From the NCBI GenBank assembly GCA_023374025.1, contig SIJG01000064.1, forward strand, positions 519,943 to 583,942: 64,000 nucleotides of DNA. The letters are read 5' to 3'. A program made the position numbers and the translations under genes. This document shows, one piece after another, positions 13,126-25,414 of the stretch (position 1 is its first letter; every line of letters starts with the position of its first letter). The notes under the pieces were generated by a model that was not told the origin of the DNA, did not search any database, and saw nothing but the letters and a program-made list of their open reading frames with translations. Origin of the DNA: Heterodera schachtii (taxonomy: Eukaryota; Nematoda; Chromadorea; Rhabditida; Heteroderidae).

Positions 13126-16100
13126 AATTACAGTAATTAGTCACTGTTTACGGTATTTATCTTTCAAAATATTTTAAAATTAGAAGCATAAAAAATAAAT
13201 AAATGGTCTCCAATGCATATATGTTTACAATGGCAAATTAATACTTTGAGAAAATAATAGGGGAAATTAAAAATATATTGCGGAAATATTTAATTGAAAT
13301 TATTTCACTTTTTGGAAATGATTAAAATTATGGACATTAATTAAAAAATTTTAGAAGAAAAATGCAAATGAACTCTCAATGGCTTAACAAAAAGCAGAAC
13401 ATTTGTTGGATTCAGTGCTTCTTACTATTAGCTGCTTAACCGGGGCTCATTTCTTAGCAATGTTTGCCGACCTCTGCTGAAGAACCAAAATGAGAGAAGA
13501 GAGATATATGCAAATGAAAAGGGGGACAAACACTTTGCCAAAAAAACAAATAAATTTGAAATTGGAAATTGGGAACATTTATTTATTTATATTCCTTTAA
13601 GATGGCCAATTTAATTAAATATTCCTTTGAATAATTTATTTATAGAAAGCTTTTGTGCATTCATTTATTCGTTTCTGTGAATGAATGCTTTTTTTGATAT
13701 TTGCTTAGTTCGTTTAATTAAAAAATTTCCCATGAGAATTCGTGAATGTAATTGAACAATTTTGTATTTTTGGCTTTACGTCAAAAAAGCCCAAAACCCA
13801 GTTTTCAAAAAATTAAAACGAAACGCGAAACTCTCACCAAATTAATTTGCAAAGCGAACGATAGGAAAGGGCGGGGGAATCATTTGGGTGGGCAAATTAA
13901 GGGCCCCATAAATCGTGCGTAAAATTGGCCGAATATGAACCAAAATTGAAAGTGCTCTTCGGAACCCAAAATTGAAAGTGATCTTCGGTTAATGTTCAGC
14001 AATGAAAGGGGCGGCGTCGAAACTGAACAGAAAATGCAATTTTTGGTTAAAAAACGCTTTACAAAAAAAGCGATCTTTCGATTGGAAAAGGAGAAAAAAG
14101 AAAATATCGAAAGATTTATTGGCACGAGTTAAATCACTTTCCGTATGACATATCACAGGAGGAAGTGACTTAAAAGAAAATGATGGATTGTTTTGCTAAT
14201 TCACTCATTAAGCGATTCATTCTCTTCTCCGTTTGTTTGGCCCCTGGGCTAAAAATGCTTTTCGTTGTGCCAACCCATGAGAATATTTACCGACGAGAGT
14301 GAATCTTCTCACAACGAGTCTTCTGTTGTGTTTGTGTGCAAACATTTTCAAATTGGCAAAGGCAAATGATGCATTGCTTTTTTATCATTTGCCACCAATC
14401 CCTTTAAAATGCCATCCGTTTTTATGAATTTAATATTGCCCCCCCCCCTCCCCCCTAATCGGATGATTGAATTTTGGGAGTGTTATGGAAGGATAAACGC
14501 CATTCACCCTTCTCAAAGTCAACAACTGCTGATGTCCGCATGGAAATTTATGGGGGAAAACTCCCGGGGAATGAATGACTGATTTGTGCATTTTTATTGG
14601 CGGCAAATCATTCAAACGAACGAATGAATGGGCAAAGTGGGCCAATGGTCGTCGGGAAGGTTTTATTAACAAAACACGGGAAAAGCGAGGAGTCGAGAGA
14701 GAGGGATCTTTGAACAAAATGATAATAATCTGATTAAAGGGGGAGAGATGGGGGGAGCGATAAGCCAATTCAATCATATTTTCGAGAATTTGTTTCTACA
14801 AACATCGAAAATCAACAAAAAAAAAACTATAAAAACCCCAAAAAATCATTTGAGAAAGCCGAGAAATGGGATTCAAGTCCAACAGCTGTAAAGAGAAGCT
14901 AAGAACTTCATTCATGCGCCCATTCATTTGCTTGGCATTTCGCCATGCATCCGTCACCAACGCCCTTTTCGTATTGGCATGAATTAATGCGTAAGTGCTT
15001 CATGTGGTGTGTTGGCACTTGTGATTTATGCATTAATTGGCTTCATTTCACACGAATCATTCACTGCCCCCATTCACAGAAATGCCATTTCGTGGGGAGA
15101 GAAAATGCCAATGAGAAAAGAAAAATATTCATTAAAACTTTATTTAATTTATAACGTAATTTCTGCCCGTTTTGACATTGGCATTCGGACAGAACACAGA
15201 GAAATTCTCTTCTTCTTCCTTCCTTCTCTGCTGCTGATGTGCTGTTGGCCGAGCCCTCCAACTAATAGCATTTTCTGTGCTCAACAGTCTTTGTGGCCAT
15301 TGCCTGAGGCGATGGCTTTGTCAGTTTATGTGTGGCAAAGAAAGAGAGAGGCAAAAAGAGAACGAGAGAGAGAGAGGGGTAGAAAGAAAAAGAGTGTACT
15401 TGTCATGGAGGACAGAGAGAAAAGACATTTGGCAAAGGACAGAGAAAATTGGAAATGATTGCCTCGGGGGACACCGACGGACAGCGGCAAAATAAGGGAA
15501 AAAGCGGGCGGCATTTCCTTTTTACGACTCATATTCCACGCCGGGACTCAATTGTCCAAAGCCCAATAAATTATTTGCATTAAAAAGCCTTAAAAATGCT
15601 AAAAATTGAAGTGAAAATTACTTATTGTTAGGGCACCGATTTCTAGTGAAAAAACTTTTTTTTTTTTTTTTTTGCTCAATTGATTTGAAGAAAGGAGCTC
15701 AAAAAAACGCATTTCTGCGTTAAAATTTTTTCATTTGGACGTCATTTTTCGTCACTGGAAATCACTATTTTGGAGTTTTGTCACTTAAAATAGTGAAAAT
15801 TCACTTTTTTGGCTCTATTTCGGCATTTTCAGTAAAATTTATTAACAAAAATGGCCAAAAAACCAAAAAATACACCCCTAAGAAGCGACCAAAAATTTTT
15901 TTCAAAAATACACCCCTAAGAATCGACCTAAAAAATTTTTAGAAAAATTTTCTTAAAAATTGATCCACCAAATTTTTTTCTTGGCAAAATTTTTGGTTTA
16001 AAAATGTCAATATTTGCCTCGAAATTATTAGAAAGTAAATTTACTTCATTTGCAACTGCAATCAGTGAATAAAAAAAATTTTTGCTTAATTTTTGCTGAA

Positions 16101-17708
16101 AATACTTATTGTTAACGTTAAGGACATATGGCAGCTCTTTTTAATGTGATTTTTTATTCAAAAGAGAATTAATTACCTTATCAAAAATTTAATTTTCTGA
16201 GTTTTCATGGATTAATTTTTTAAATTTTTTCGAAAGTTCTATTCTTAGGGGGTGTATTTCAGGGGTGGAGCGTGGACAGAAAAATCCTGCGGCCAAGGAA
16301 CGCGGATTCAAATTTGCTAAAAGATTTTGTCAAAAAAGTGACCGAATTTTGGTCAGGCGGCGCCGATAGGAGCCGATGTGAAATTTTCTTTAGAAATTTT
16401 GTCTGATTTTTATAGATTATCATCAAAAATATTGCCGATTTTTGGGCCAAATTTTGAAAATTTAGGGGGATTTTAGGGTCGGTCGGCGCCGGTAAACACG
16501 GATTAGGAAAAATTGGAATTTTGAAAGGATTTTCCATAAATCTCTTGTTTTTTACATAAACAAATATTTTTAAATAATTTTAATAAATAAAACAATTAAT
16601 TCTTTATAAAAATTTAGTCCCAGATTGCACTGATTACGGATAGCGCTTAAAAAATCCCATTGCCGCGATCGCGAATCGCGGGTCGCGTCGCGCTCCATCT
16701 CTGGTGTATTTTTCGTTTTTACTGCATTTCTGTTAAGAATTTCTAAAAATTGCGGACTAAGAATATGTTTTTCGTGCATTTCTCGCGAAACAAAGTCGCA
16801 GAAAAAAATAGTTTAAAAAAATTAAGAATCCCAGCCCTAATCAGCAGAGAGCGGTTGCCGCCAAAAAAAAATGCTTTCGGATTATTTAATTATAATTATA
16901 ATTAAAATTATAGGCCTTTCGGAATCGATTATCTATAATTTAAAACATTTTCAATTCCGACAATATGCTTCACTTTTCCTTTCTAGCATAAATTAACAAT
17001 AATTCCTCACAGTTAAATTATTCCATTTGAATTTTTATTTTAATATTAATATTTTTATTAATATTTATTTGTTCGTTCGTTCGTTCGTTTGATGACACTC
17101 TTTCAGCGCCCAATTCATTCTTTATCCCTCCCATCAGCAGTGTTTGCGCACCAATGTAAAAACAAAAATGTCAGGCGAGTTCTGCTGATTTGGATCGCCC
17201 GTCCGTCCCTCCGCCGTTGGTTGACAACGATAAAATCTTTCGCAGCTCCGCTGTTTGATCGTATGGATTTGATGCAAAAGATTTTGTGAAGTAAAATGAT
17301 CAAAATGGTGCTTTTTGATCATTTTGCACAAATAATTTTATTTGATTATTCCCATTTTTATTCATTTTTTCGTCAATATAAGAATATGAATTGTGTTTAA
17401 ATTTTTAATATCAATCACTTCTTTGGACATTTTCAAAGAATGCCCTCCCCCCTCCCATTTCTCATTCATTTTAACTCTAATTAATCCATTTATTCATTAC
17501 TATCCAATTAAAATAACCAAAAATCATTCGCAGTCTACTTTTTCACATAATGGTTTTAAAAACAAAAGATGAGTGAGTCGCGTCGTGTCGACCAAAGTCT
17601 TTCATTCGGCCGCTTTTCCCTTGCGCCGATCTGTTCTGATTGTGCTCTGTCGATCACTCCGTCCGATCCGTCCGATGTTTGATCGCAAAACAAACAAAGG
17701 GAAAAACA
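13126..17708. other. Long non-coding stretch with dispersed repeats
   Basis: No convincing exon is found in 4.6 kb. There are poly-C/poly-G runs (14440-14455), purine-rich tracts (15350-15395), and repeated phrases of the form tacacccctaag at about 15866, 15905 and, inverted, 16243; related sequence recurs at about 37940. A G/C-rich patch at 16340-16500 (ggcggcgccgatagg ... ggtcggcgccgg) is related to 46690-46830. Long open frames such as 15009-15458 have no splice or domain support. Confidence 0.5.
15860..16790. repeat. Dispersed A/T-rich repeat cluster
   Basis: The phrase cttaggggtgtatttttcg and its complement occur several times here (15866, 15905, 16243, 16703) and again at about 37940-37990, where the flanking tttttattgcatttttgttaagga is also shared with 16710-16735. 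Next to it, 16330-16520 is related to 46680-46850. No termini or coding capacity are recognised. Confidence 0.6.
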
Positions 17709-17751
17709 ATGGACACAAATCGCAGTGGTGGCTGCTCATCCACCAATGACC
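17709..17751 (+). other. Possible first exon upstream of the four-TM gene
   Basis: ATG at 17709 opens MDTNRSGGCSSTND followed by a good donor (GACC|GTTAGT). No acceptor near 18500 was found that joins it in frame to the next exon, so it may be a 5' exon with an unseen intermediate, or chance. Confidence 0.25.
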
Positions 17752-18502
17752 GTTAGTTACTCAATGATTAAGCAATTAAATATTCCCAAATCCCTCCCCC
17801 ATTTTATCTTTATTTTATTTTTCGTTTTAAGATTTTCCACTATTCTTCAATTTTTCGTTGTTTTAAATTTTGCTCTTTTCCAATTACGTCACAATTCGAG
17901 CGGACTGTGTCGGTCGCCGCCACTTTTGCTGCTTCTTTTGGGGTGACTGATGCCCCCCCCCCTTTTTTCCCCTTTTCCCCCCTAATTTTGTGCTCACTTC
18001 GCGCACTCCCCCGGCCCATTGTCAGTTGAGTTGTGTTATGTTATGAGGTGATGAATTGGCTGCTGCTGTGCTGTGTTCACGGAGTCCCAGTGGCATATCG
18101 ATTCACCAAAAAAAAAAAGAATTTAATAATTTGGTCCCGGAGAAAATAAATCTCAGAGCGCTCTCGACGATGATCCGATGCGCATTCATTGTCACCCCCG
18201 CCGGGGGATGGGGCGGGGTAATTTAAAGGGACAAAATAATAATGGGCTGTCTTTTTTCGGCGTGACATTTCCCGCTGAATTCTCCGTTTAATTTTTTTGG
18301 GACTGCCATTTTTGGTAATCGTTCATCAAAATGTTAACATTTTCCCCAAAAGGAGCATCTCTTAACAATTCTCTGCTGATCATTTTTCTCAACTTTGCAT
18401 TTTTTTCCTAATTTTTTGTAAAATTCTTCCAAAGGAATTTTAAATATAAATTTGTTAAAGGTAATTTTGAATATTTGTCGCCCGGGGGGTCTTTCTCATC
18501 AA

Positions 18503-19997
18503 ATGACAACGTCGGCACAACGCCGTGAGCAATTGGAGGCGCATTTACAAAAGTTTCGTGAAATTGCTGACCAAAGGGTCAAGGAAAAGGTTTTGCTTAG
18601 AATTTCCAATATTTTTTCTGTCATTTCCTTCTCAGATTGTCCGATGGAGTTATTATTTGCCGGCGATGGTTTCCGCCACCATTTTAATTTGTCAAATTGC
18701 CAATACAATAATTTTCGCCTCGTTCGCCTACAACTTTGGCAAGCTGTACATCATGTTGGACGATTACATGCGCAAAACGGACGCCATGAACATCACAATG
18801 CCAAACTCGACAGTGCAATTCCAATACAAGGGCATAAATGTGGACAGAATCACCAAAATTGACAATGTAATTAACAAGGCAAAAGCTGCCCAAAATTTAC
18901 CGTGGAATAATAAAATTATTTTAAATGGAAATAATTTTTAATAATTTTTCTTGGTATTAAATTACCATTAATTTTCAGTACCATGACCAATTATGGAACT
19001 TATTCATTGCGGAAGTGATTGAGCTGATTTTCCCAGTAATCAATCTGTTTATGTTCGCTTGGATTGTCAAAGACAAACGGCGGAGGTTTCCGTCCCGAGT
19101 CCAAATCATTTATTTGGTAATTTTAAATGAGTTATTTATTACATTTATTCCTTATTTTTTGCGCTTCTCAGCTCTGTCCCGCGTTGGCTCTGGTTTTGAG
19201 CATTACCCAAGCATTGACCATTCACGTGACCGTCACTGAGTCCATTTACACCGTCCGTTTTCTGCTCGTCAAATTGCTCGGCGTTCTTCTGGAGGTGAAC
19301 AGGGCAGGGCGCTTCAGCATCGAGCAGTACTTCGAGTGCGAGTTCTTCAACGATGACGACATTGTGGTGGGCCAAAGGCTGAAAAGCCCTTTCTGACAAC
19401 AGCTCCCCGAACAGAAGCCGCCATGTGCGGGCCAAATCCACGACTCGGTGCTGTCCAAGTCGACGATGACCGTGGTGATGACCATCCATATCATCCCCAT
19501 CGTGATCTTCATCTATTTGCTGGTCCGCAACTTGAAATCGGACAAATTGGAGCATCTGTTTCTGTACATCGAAAGTGTGGGGTCGGACCCTTCAGCGATG
19601 CCGGGAGAGTACGGCGAATCGGAAAAGGGCGGACACGGCAAAATGACGTAATTAAGGGGGGCGGAATTTGAATTTCAAACTCAATTTGAAGACATGGAGC
19701 TTATTCTTCGCAAGAGCAGCAGACACTTAAGGAAACACTTAACGACCTTTTGCTCGGGTTTAACGCCAAATTTATGCCGAAAAGGTTTTTCCATGTCGCG
19801 AAATTGCCCAATAAAATCAATTAAAGATTTATTGAAATTATATTTTTAAGTATTGAATTTTCATAAACTAATTTAGGGTGTTTTGCGATTCAATGTCCAA
19901 CCAACAGAAAGTTAATGGCAGCAACAGTTCAAGCGGAGATGCCGGAAGGACAAAAGGGCCGAAGGAAGAGAAACAACGGCCAGAGACATCGCTCTAA
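18503..19997 (+). CDS. Four-TM membrane protein of unknown function
   Basis: Seven exons with matching phases: 18503-18589, 18636-18866, 18979-19116, 19172-19363, 19403-19647, 19692-19784, 19877-19997, giving 368 aa. The protein starts MTTSAQRREQLEAHL (hydrophilic, helical) and has four hydrophobic segments: LPAMVSATILICQIANTIIF; LIFPVINLFMFAWIV; LCPALALVLSITQAL; MTVVMTIHIIPIVIFIYLL. A loop with NITMPNST (glycosylation sequons) follows TM1. The C-terminal tail is hydrophilic (SNQQKVNGSNSSSGDAG...). I do not recognise the family. The intron 19364-19402 is only 39 nt and removes an in-frame TGA at 19394; a 36-nt variant using the next GT is equally possible. The 3' part from 19537 is duplicated at 25760, where the frame of the tail is preserved with few changes, supporting the exon calls. 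Other start choices upstream cannot be excluded. Confidence 0.75.
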
Positions 19998-20313
19998 CAA
20001 AAAAAGAAAAGCCAAAAATTTAAAAACGAATTAAAGACAAAATATTACAAATTTAACAATATTAAAATCCCATTTTTGGGATAGCGAAGCTAATAAATCC
20101 GATTTATGAAGTTGTTGAAACAAGTGTATGTTAACGTTTTAATTACAATGATCAAATTATGCAATTTATAAATTCTTTCGATCTGTCGAATTGAGTGAAA
20201 ATGAAAAACAAATCCCAGCGAAAAAATAAAAATTAAAAGCGCTGTGCTAAAAGAAAAAAAAATAGTGTTGGTTTCGTCCGTCGCGCCCCAATTCAGTCAG
20301 CCGAAAAATCGAC

Positions 20314-20478
20314 CATGTCCCACTTTTTGGCGCACAATTAAAATTGCAAAATATTCAGAAGGACGGAAGGAAGGAAGGACGAAATTCATCCGAATTACCA
20401 AATGAATGTTTAATAGTTTTTAAATTTAAACAATTTTTAATCATTTCCAATTTAAAATTTAAAAATTCGCTTTGCTCC
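20314..20478 (+). repeat. 165-bp segment present three times
   Basis: The segment catgtcccactttttggcgc ... aaaattcgctttgctc occurs at 20314-20478, again immediately downstream at 20864-21027, and in the second large copy at 26537-26700. Confidence 0.9.
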
Positions 20479-20485
20479 TCCGTCA

Positions 20486-20863
20486 ATGGCTGATTGTGAG
20501 CATCGCTCCGTGCCCCCGTCCGCCCCTCCCGTCGACTTTTGTCCGTCTTCGCCCCCTCCGAGTTACGCCTCCTCTCCCACGGCACCGCGCAACAATGCCA
20601 ACGACGGACAGCAGCAAAACACTGCAAAAGGCTGCTTTTTACCCTCGTGTAAAAATGCCAAAAGCGCGACAAAAGAGAATGACGCGGGCGGCACTGAACC
20701 ATCTCAGCCGACTTCGGCCGCTGTCGTCGTTCCAATGGCCAAAGACAAAGTGACCATTCTGTGCCTTGGCCATAACAGCCAATGTGAGTGCCGCGGTGAG
20801 AGTCCGGGAGCAATTAAACATTTCGAAAAAAAGAACCGGTTAAGAGAATGGCCAAATTCGGAA
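20486..20863 (+). pseudogene. Truncated copy of the Pro-rich/TM protein gene
   Basis: This is exon 1 of the gene intact at 26708-27369, starting MADCEHRSVPPSAPP. The same exon sequence follows to HNSQ and the GTGAGT donor, but the second exon with the membrane segment is missing: at 20864 the sequence jumps to another copy of the 165-bp upstream segment and then to the inverted cathepsin duplication. Without the donor being used the frame would run on into unrelated sequence. It is most simply a 5' fragment left by the duplication. Confidence 0.75.
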
Positions 20864-21112
20864 CATGTCCCACTTTTTGGCGCACAATTAAAATTGCAAA
20901 ATATTCAGAAGGACGGAAGGAAGGAAGGGCGAAATTCATCCGAATTACCAAATGAATGTTTAATCGTTTTTAAATTTAAACAATTTCACTGTTTTCCAAT
21001 TCAAAATTTAAAAATTCGCTTTGCTCGTCCCCCGTCCGATGACTGACCACCCCTCTCACCTAATTAACTGTCCCCTCATTAACTCCCCCTCCCTCTTTCT
21101 CTCTCCTCCCCC

Positions 21113-21413
21113 TGTTGTGTTCGTTAATTATTTGAATTAACGCCAAAAGATGCTCGTTTATCGATCATCGTTTTGACCCCTTCGTGTTGTCCATTTAAAC
21201 CCCCCTTTTCCCCCATTCCGTGCATTCTCCCTCATTCATTTGTTATATTCCAATTTATTGTGACCCGCTCCGTCCCTTCGCTATTTATTATATTTATTTG
21301 TGTTGGAATAAATCAATATTATTCCATTGACTGTTGAACGGACACAACAGTTATTGGCGCAGTCAGCAAACGCAGACGAGCGAAACAAAAAGCGGAGAGG
21401 AACGAACACAACA
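21113..21413 (+). mobile_element. LTR-retroelement remnant (LTR plus leader) inserted in copy B
   Basis: Compared with the parent region at about 6400, 301 bp are inserted between ctcctccccc and cccccaatcg, a 5-bp C5 duplication. The insert starts TGTTGTGTTCGTT and ends AACGAACACAACA. Within it a unit of 237 bp (21113-21349) also starts TG and ends ACACAACA, contains a TATA-like tatttattatatttattt and AATAAA, and is followed by ttattggcgcagtcagc, which resembles the primer-binding site after a Ty3/Gypsy 5' LTR. I read it as an LTR with a piece of leader, mostly deleted. No coding region remains. The parent locus lacks it, so it arrived after the duplication. Confidence 0.6.
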
Positions 21414-21817
21414 CCCCCAATCGCTTTTCCTTATCGATAACGAACGACGGATAAGCTCTATTTATGCATTAATCTTCATCGTCCTAAGGCATCGGAGAAG
21501 TCAGAAGAAAGTCAGTTGTTGTCCACCCCTCCGTCTCCCCCCGCCCTTTCCCCAAAAATTCCGTCTTTCATTTGCAAGGAAAACTAAAAAACATTCACTC
21601 ACCAATGGGACATTCTTTCACTACATTCATCATCCGACACAACCCATTCATTCATTTTCATAAAATCGCATCACATCATCTCTATCCCCTTTTTACATAG
21701 CAAATGATGACTAATTAGTCAGTCATATATTTCGAAATTTAAAAGAATTATGTAAAAAAATCATTTAGCTTAGACAGACAAATATTTCAATTCTCGCAAT
21801 TTTATAAAGCAAGTAAA

Positions 21818-22342
21818 ATGTTTCTTCTTTTCTTATTATCAATGCTTCTACTTCAGACAAATGGGTAATAATAAATTATGAAATTACTAATTGCTGCTAA
21901 TTATGCCATTTTCAGTTGGCGTACCCGCGAGCGTGCAATTGAATTGGCCGACTCGGACGAATCGATCGAATTGCAGAACATTGGCCAACGGAAGTCGGAC
22001 ATTCTAACACCGACAGAACGAATGTCTGCTCTTCGTCAAATGATGTAAAAAGGGATGGGAATGGCATGGACAAAATAGGCATAAAATGAAAAATGATTAT
22101 TAAAAAGCTATTAAAAATAAAAATGATTTAGCGAACGCGGCTTTTCCGATTGGAATGCTTACAAACAGAAGCATGGCAAGTCATAAGGAATTGGAAAATA
22201 AAAGAGATGAAAATTAAGGGAAAGCATACGCGGACCAAGAAGTGGAGAACGAACGGATGTTTACTTATTTGAGGTAGCTGAAAATAGTTAATTAATTTGA
22301 AATTGAAATACCCAATAGTTATGGCGCCAAACTGTTCATTGA
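21818..22342 (+). pseudogene. Cathepsin L 5' fragment (exons 1-4 of the duplicate)
   Basis: The exons equivalent to cathepsin L 1-4 are at 21818-21864, 21916-22044, 22132-22175 and 22219-22273, all with open frames. The fragment keeps the signal peptide, the WRTRERAIELADS segment and WNAYKQKHG. The GC-AG intron is retained at 22176-22218. Substitutions include K-T-D-I-R to K-S-D-I-L. The acceptor of the next exon has changed (TTTATAG|CGCC in the parent, GTTATGGCGCC here), and the homology stops about 25 bp later, before the protease domain. There is no catalytic Cys, His or Asn, so no protease can be made from it. Confidence 0.9.
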
Positions 22343-25300
22343 AATAATTCATGCTAAAAATAACTTTTGATACTGATCAAAAAAGTATTTTACAGCAACT
22401 TGATTCGATCACTCCTTCATGGTTTTCTGAACACCCTAAAATACAGTCAAAATCGGGAAAATTATCAAAAAATTCCTAGGGGGTTGGAATTTTTTTGTAA
22501 TTTTGAATTTGCCCATTTGAAGAGTTACTACCGCTTTGCTTTTTTAATGGTGAATCTACGACTTTACACACTTATTGTATATATTCCGAATTTAAATTTT
22601 AATTTGCGATTTTTCAACTTGTATTTTTTTATCTTTTGTCCATTTTAGCAGGCCTGGGCCCTGATTAATTTTTTGTTTTAGAAATAAAAGACAACAAGCA
22701 GTTTCTAACGTTGTGCGTGCGACGCACGAATGTGGACACGTCTGTTCATACTGGCAAAGCATGTACTCGGACGTAGTCATACCAGTAGGTTTCAATAAAT
22801 TTAGCATAATATTAAATGAACGAATTTGGTGTGTTTAATTACTTTTCCTTTATCAATTTGTTTTTTCTTTTTAATATTTTTAAATTTCAAAAATATTTTC
22901 TTTTAAAATTTACAGTATCTTACAAAATGCCGTCGACGAAAGGGATCGATTGTGCCATAATCTACAGTACGGCATAATTAACGCTTACAAAATGCCAAAC
23001 TCAAATTAATTTTCAACGAAATAATGTTTTAGACTGCATTCGTACTTATTTTTTCCTTTTTTTCTTGATATGACACAATCGGTCCTTTCGGTGACGGCAT
23101 TTCTTATCTTTTTGTATTTTACTGTCGGAATGTTGACTGTCCGATCGTTCATCTCTGTCGGATTGTCCTCACTGTCTGATTGTCCATTGTCGGAATGTCC
23201 ACTATCGGGTTGTCCAGTGTCCGATTGTCTAGTCACGAGTGGTGGTGTTACCTTTGGTTGCACGGACGTGCCGCTACGTGAAGAATTTACACTTTGACAG
23301 TTATACGCAAAACTTTGCGGGATAGTCGGTAACGTTATATTTAGTTGCTCACAAAGAAAAAAACAAATAGGTGGGCCTGTGTTTGAAGTGGAGTTCTTGG
23401 GATTCTCGATTCTGGGCGCTGACGATAATTTTCGAGCGCGTCAGGTGGCATTTGTGGATTCGAGCCCGCTTGGCTGCGTTTTATTTTTTTATGCTAATTG
23501 GTGGGAAATCATAGACAAAATGATGGGTTTTGCAAAATCTGACTTCAGGTTCATGATCAGCGCATTTATTACCCTAAACTCATTGGAAAAATACTTGAAA
23601 ATTAAAAATTTTGAAAAAAACAAGTGCTTGATGAAAGGTTATAGATAAAATCAATGATTTTTCAAAATTAGAATCCAGATTCGTGATAAGCACATTTTTT
23701 TTACCCTAGAAAAAATGATTTTTGAAATTTTACTATTTTTCCCGTCGGGACCACAATTCCACACCATTGCCGGATTTATAAATGTTCGCAAAAACAATAT
23801 TTTTCTTCATGTTAAGGCAAGGATGGAAGAGAATAAACAACAAAGTGACGTCTTTTTTTTCTCACCAAATCCTGTCGAAGAACCAGAATTTCTTCGCCGA
23901 GCCGAATTTTTGATTGATAAAGCAAGAACTGATGTTCAACAATGGTTGAACAATCACTCGAACAATCAATCAAATAGAAAAGGCGCAGAAAAGGTAATTA
24001 AGGTGTATTTTAACTCAGGATGGGATTCGTGCTTTGGCCAGCATATAATATATATATAGGGTAATGCATGAAAAATTAAATGGGTGCTTGAGTTCAAAGA
24101 TTATTTATGAAAATGGCAGTCTTTTAGAATTCAGAGCCTTTCAATATTGAAATAGGCAATTACCAAAAAAAGCTATACATGAAAATTGCAAAAAAGTCGA
24201 AAATTTGAAGTTTTTTTAACAAAATTTTTTTCAGGCTTGAAAATCTATTCGCTTTTTGTAAGGCTAATAGAGCTTGTTAAGAGCTTTCGAATGATACCAA
24301 CAATGTTGGATTTGGATTACAAAGAAAAAAAGCTATAGTGGAAAAGCATGCTGGGGCCCAACAGTGACGGCCTAACTGAGCGAGTCCGTTAGAGAAATAT
24401 GATGCCAAAATAAGGCGATGCCTTTTTCCCTGCGCGCTACATTTATTGGTTCAGCTCTCGTTTTTTGGGACTCTATGTAAAATCAGACGCAAAAGGTTAT
24501 ATTCGCTTTAATGCGTTGTTTTCCTCCGTAAAAATCGGACCCGCTCAGTTCATGTTTTGCCCCAGCATGCTTTTCCACTATAGCTTTTTTTCTTTGTAAT
24601 CCAAATCCAACATTGTTGGTATCATTTGAAAGCTCTTAACAAGCTCTATTAGCCTTACAAAAAGCGAATAGATTTTCAAGCCTGAAAAAATTTTATTAAA
24701 AAAAATTTCAAAATTTCGACTTTTTCTCAATTTTTTGTATAAGTTTTTTGGTAATTGTCTAATCGCGAAGCAATAGCTTAGAAAAAGCTTCTAATAATGG
24801 AAAAACATGCTGGGGCAGAACCGAGAGGGCCGAACTGTGGTAAATCGGTAAAAATTGGTTTTTAAAATTTATATTTTCATTTCGATTTTCTTTTTCATTA
24901 AAAAATCTTTTGTGTTTTTTAAAATATTGTAATTTTTGTACCGCCAGCAAGTAGGATTCATAACCTTAATGTTTTATGTACTTAAAAGCAAAGCTACAAA
25001 AATAAGAAAATAATCAAATTATTAATTTAGTGCATTCGAAAACTTGCGAAGAAGAAATTTCTTGGAGAAAATGATTTGCAAAGGTATAAGAATTAAATTA
25101 AATTTCACTGCGTATTTTTTAGAATCCTTGGAGTCCGATCTTAATCTGGCGTGAAAACGAAGATCAACCGTGTTATAAGATTTAATGAAAGTGGATTTTC
25201 TAATTCTGAATGGGAATTTAAGTTAAATTAGTATTTTTTGCTGATTCGTAATGGCGCCTTAAATTGACAAAAATTTTTCACCTTGTTTTATGCCCTAACC

Positions 25301-25414
25301 TGCATTTTATTCGATTTTGGGATTTTATTACTTTTTTGAACAAAGTGATGGAACGGGATTCACTTATTTTCTGCGTTACCGTAAAAACCAGTTCGAGTAA
25401 AAAAGACGGGTAAG
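22343..25414. other. Gene-poor region with repeats
   Basis: No gene is supported. It includes a 10-bp-type minisatellite at 23150-23235 (variants of gattgtccactgtcc), an imperfect duplication of ...tgacttcaggttcatgatcagc... (23540-23580) and ...gaatccagattcgtgataagc... (23670-23695), and the foldback element described separately. Frames at 23379-23648 and 23715-24059 are open but carry no recognisable motif. Confidence 0.45.
24153..24766. mobile_element. Foldback (long inverted repeat) element
   Basis: Two arms of about 200-240 bp, 24153 to about 24400 and about 24525-24766, are reverse complements. Landmarks are aggcaattacc/ggtaattgtct at the tips, tgataccaacaatgttgg/ccaacattgttggtatca in the middle, and agcatgctggggc/gccccagcatgct near the centre. 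The spacer is about 125 bp. There is no coding capacity. A single diverged arm recurs at 43018-43130, so this is a dispersed family of non-autonomous hairpin elements. No target duplication was recognised. Confidence 0.8.

Larger units (their letters stand above)
19537..20863 (+). repeat. Direct duplication, copy 1 (1.33 kb)
   Basis: Nearly identical to 25760-27085, offset about 6.22 kb. It covers the 3' exons of the four-TM gene, the intergenic region and the first exon of the Pro-rich/TM gene. It breaks just after the shared gagaatgRccaaattcggaa. Confidence 0.95.
21045..22342. repeat. Segmental duplication, copy B (inverted relative to 5460-6480)
   Basis: An inverse copy of the cathepsin L promoter and first exons, joined at its left end to the third copy of the 165-bp segment. 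It ends abruptly after gccaaactgttcattga. It carries an extra 301-bp insertion at 21113-21413. Confidence 0.9.

Noticed and set aside
15009..15458. 149-codon plus-strand frame
   Set aside because: Composition follows a purine-rich tract (RERERERGRKKK), with no splice, domain or start context.
17089..17289. 66-codon frame and antisense frames
   Set aside because: No domain, splice signal or signal peptide; antisense frames equally open.
19394..19396. In-frame TGA in the four-TM gene as a possible readthrough or selenocysteine codon
   Set aside because: A short GT-AG intron (19364-19402) removes it and keeps phase; no need for recoding.
23006..23263. Minus-strand frame with QSDxGQ repeats as a possible gene
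   Set aside because: Generated by a short minisatellite; no start context or domain.
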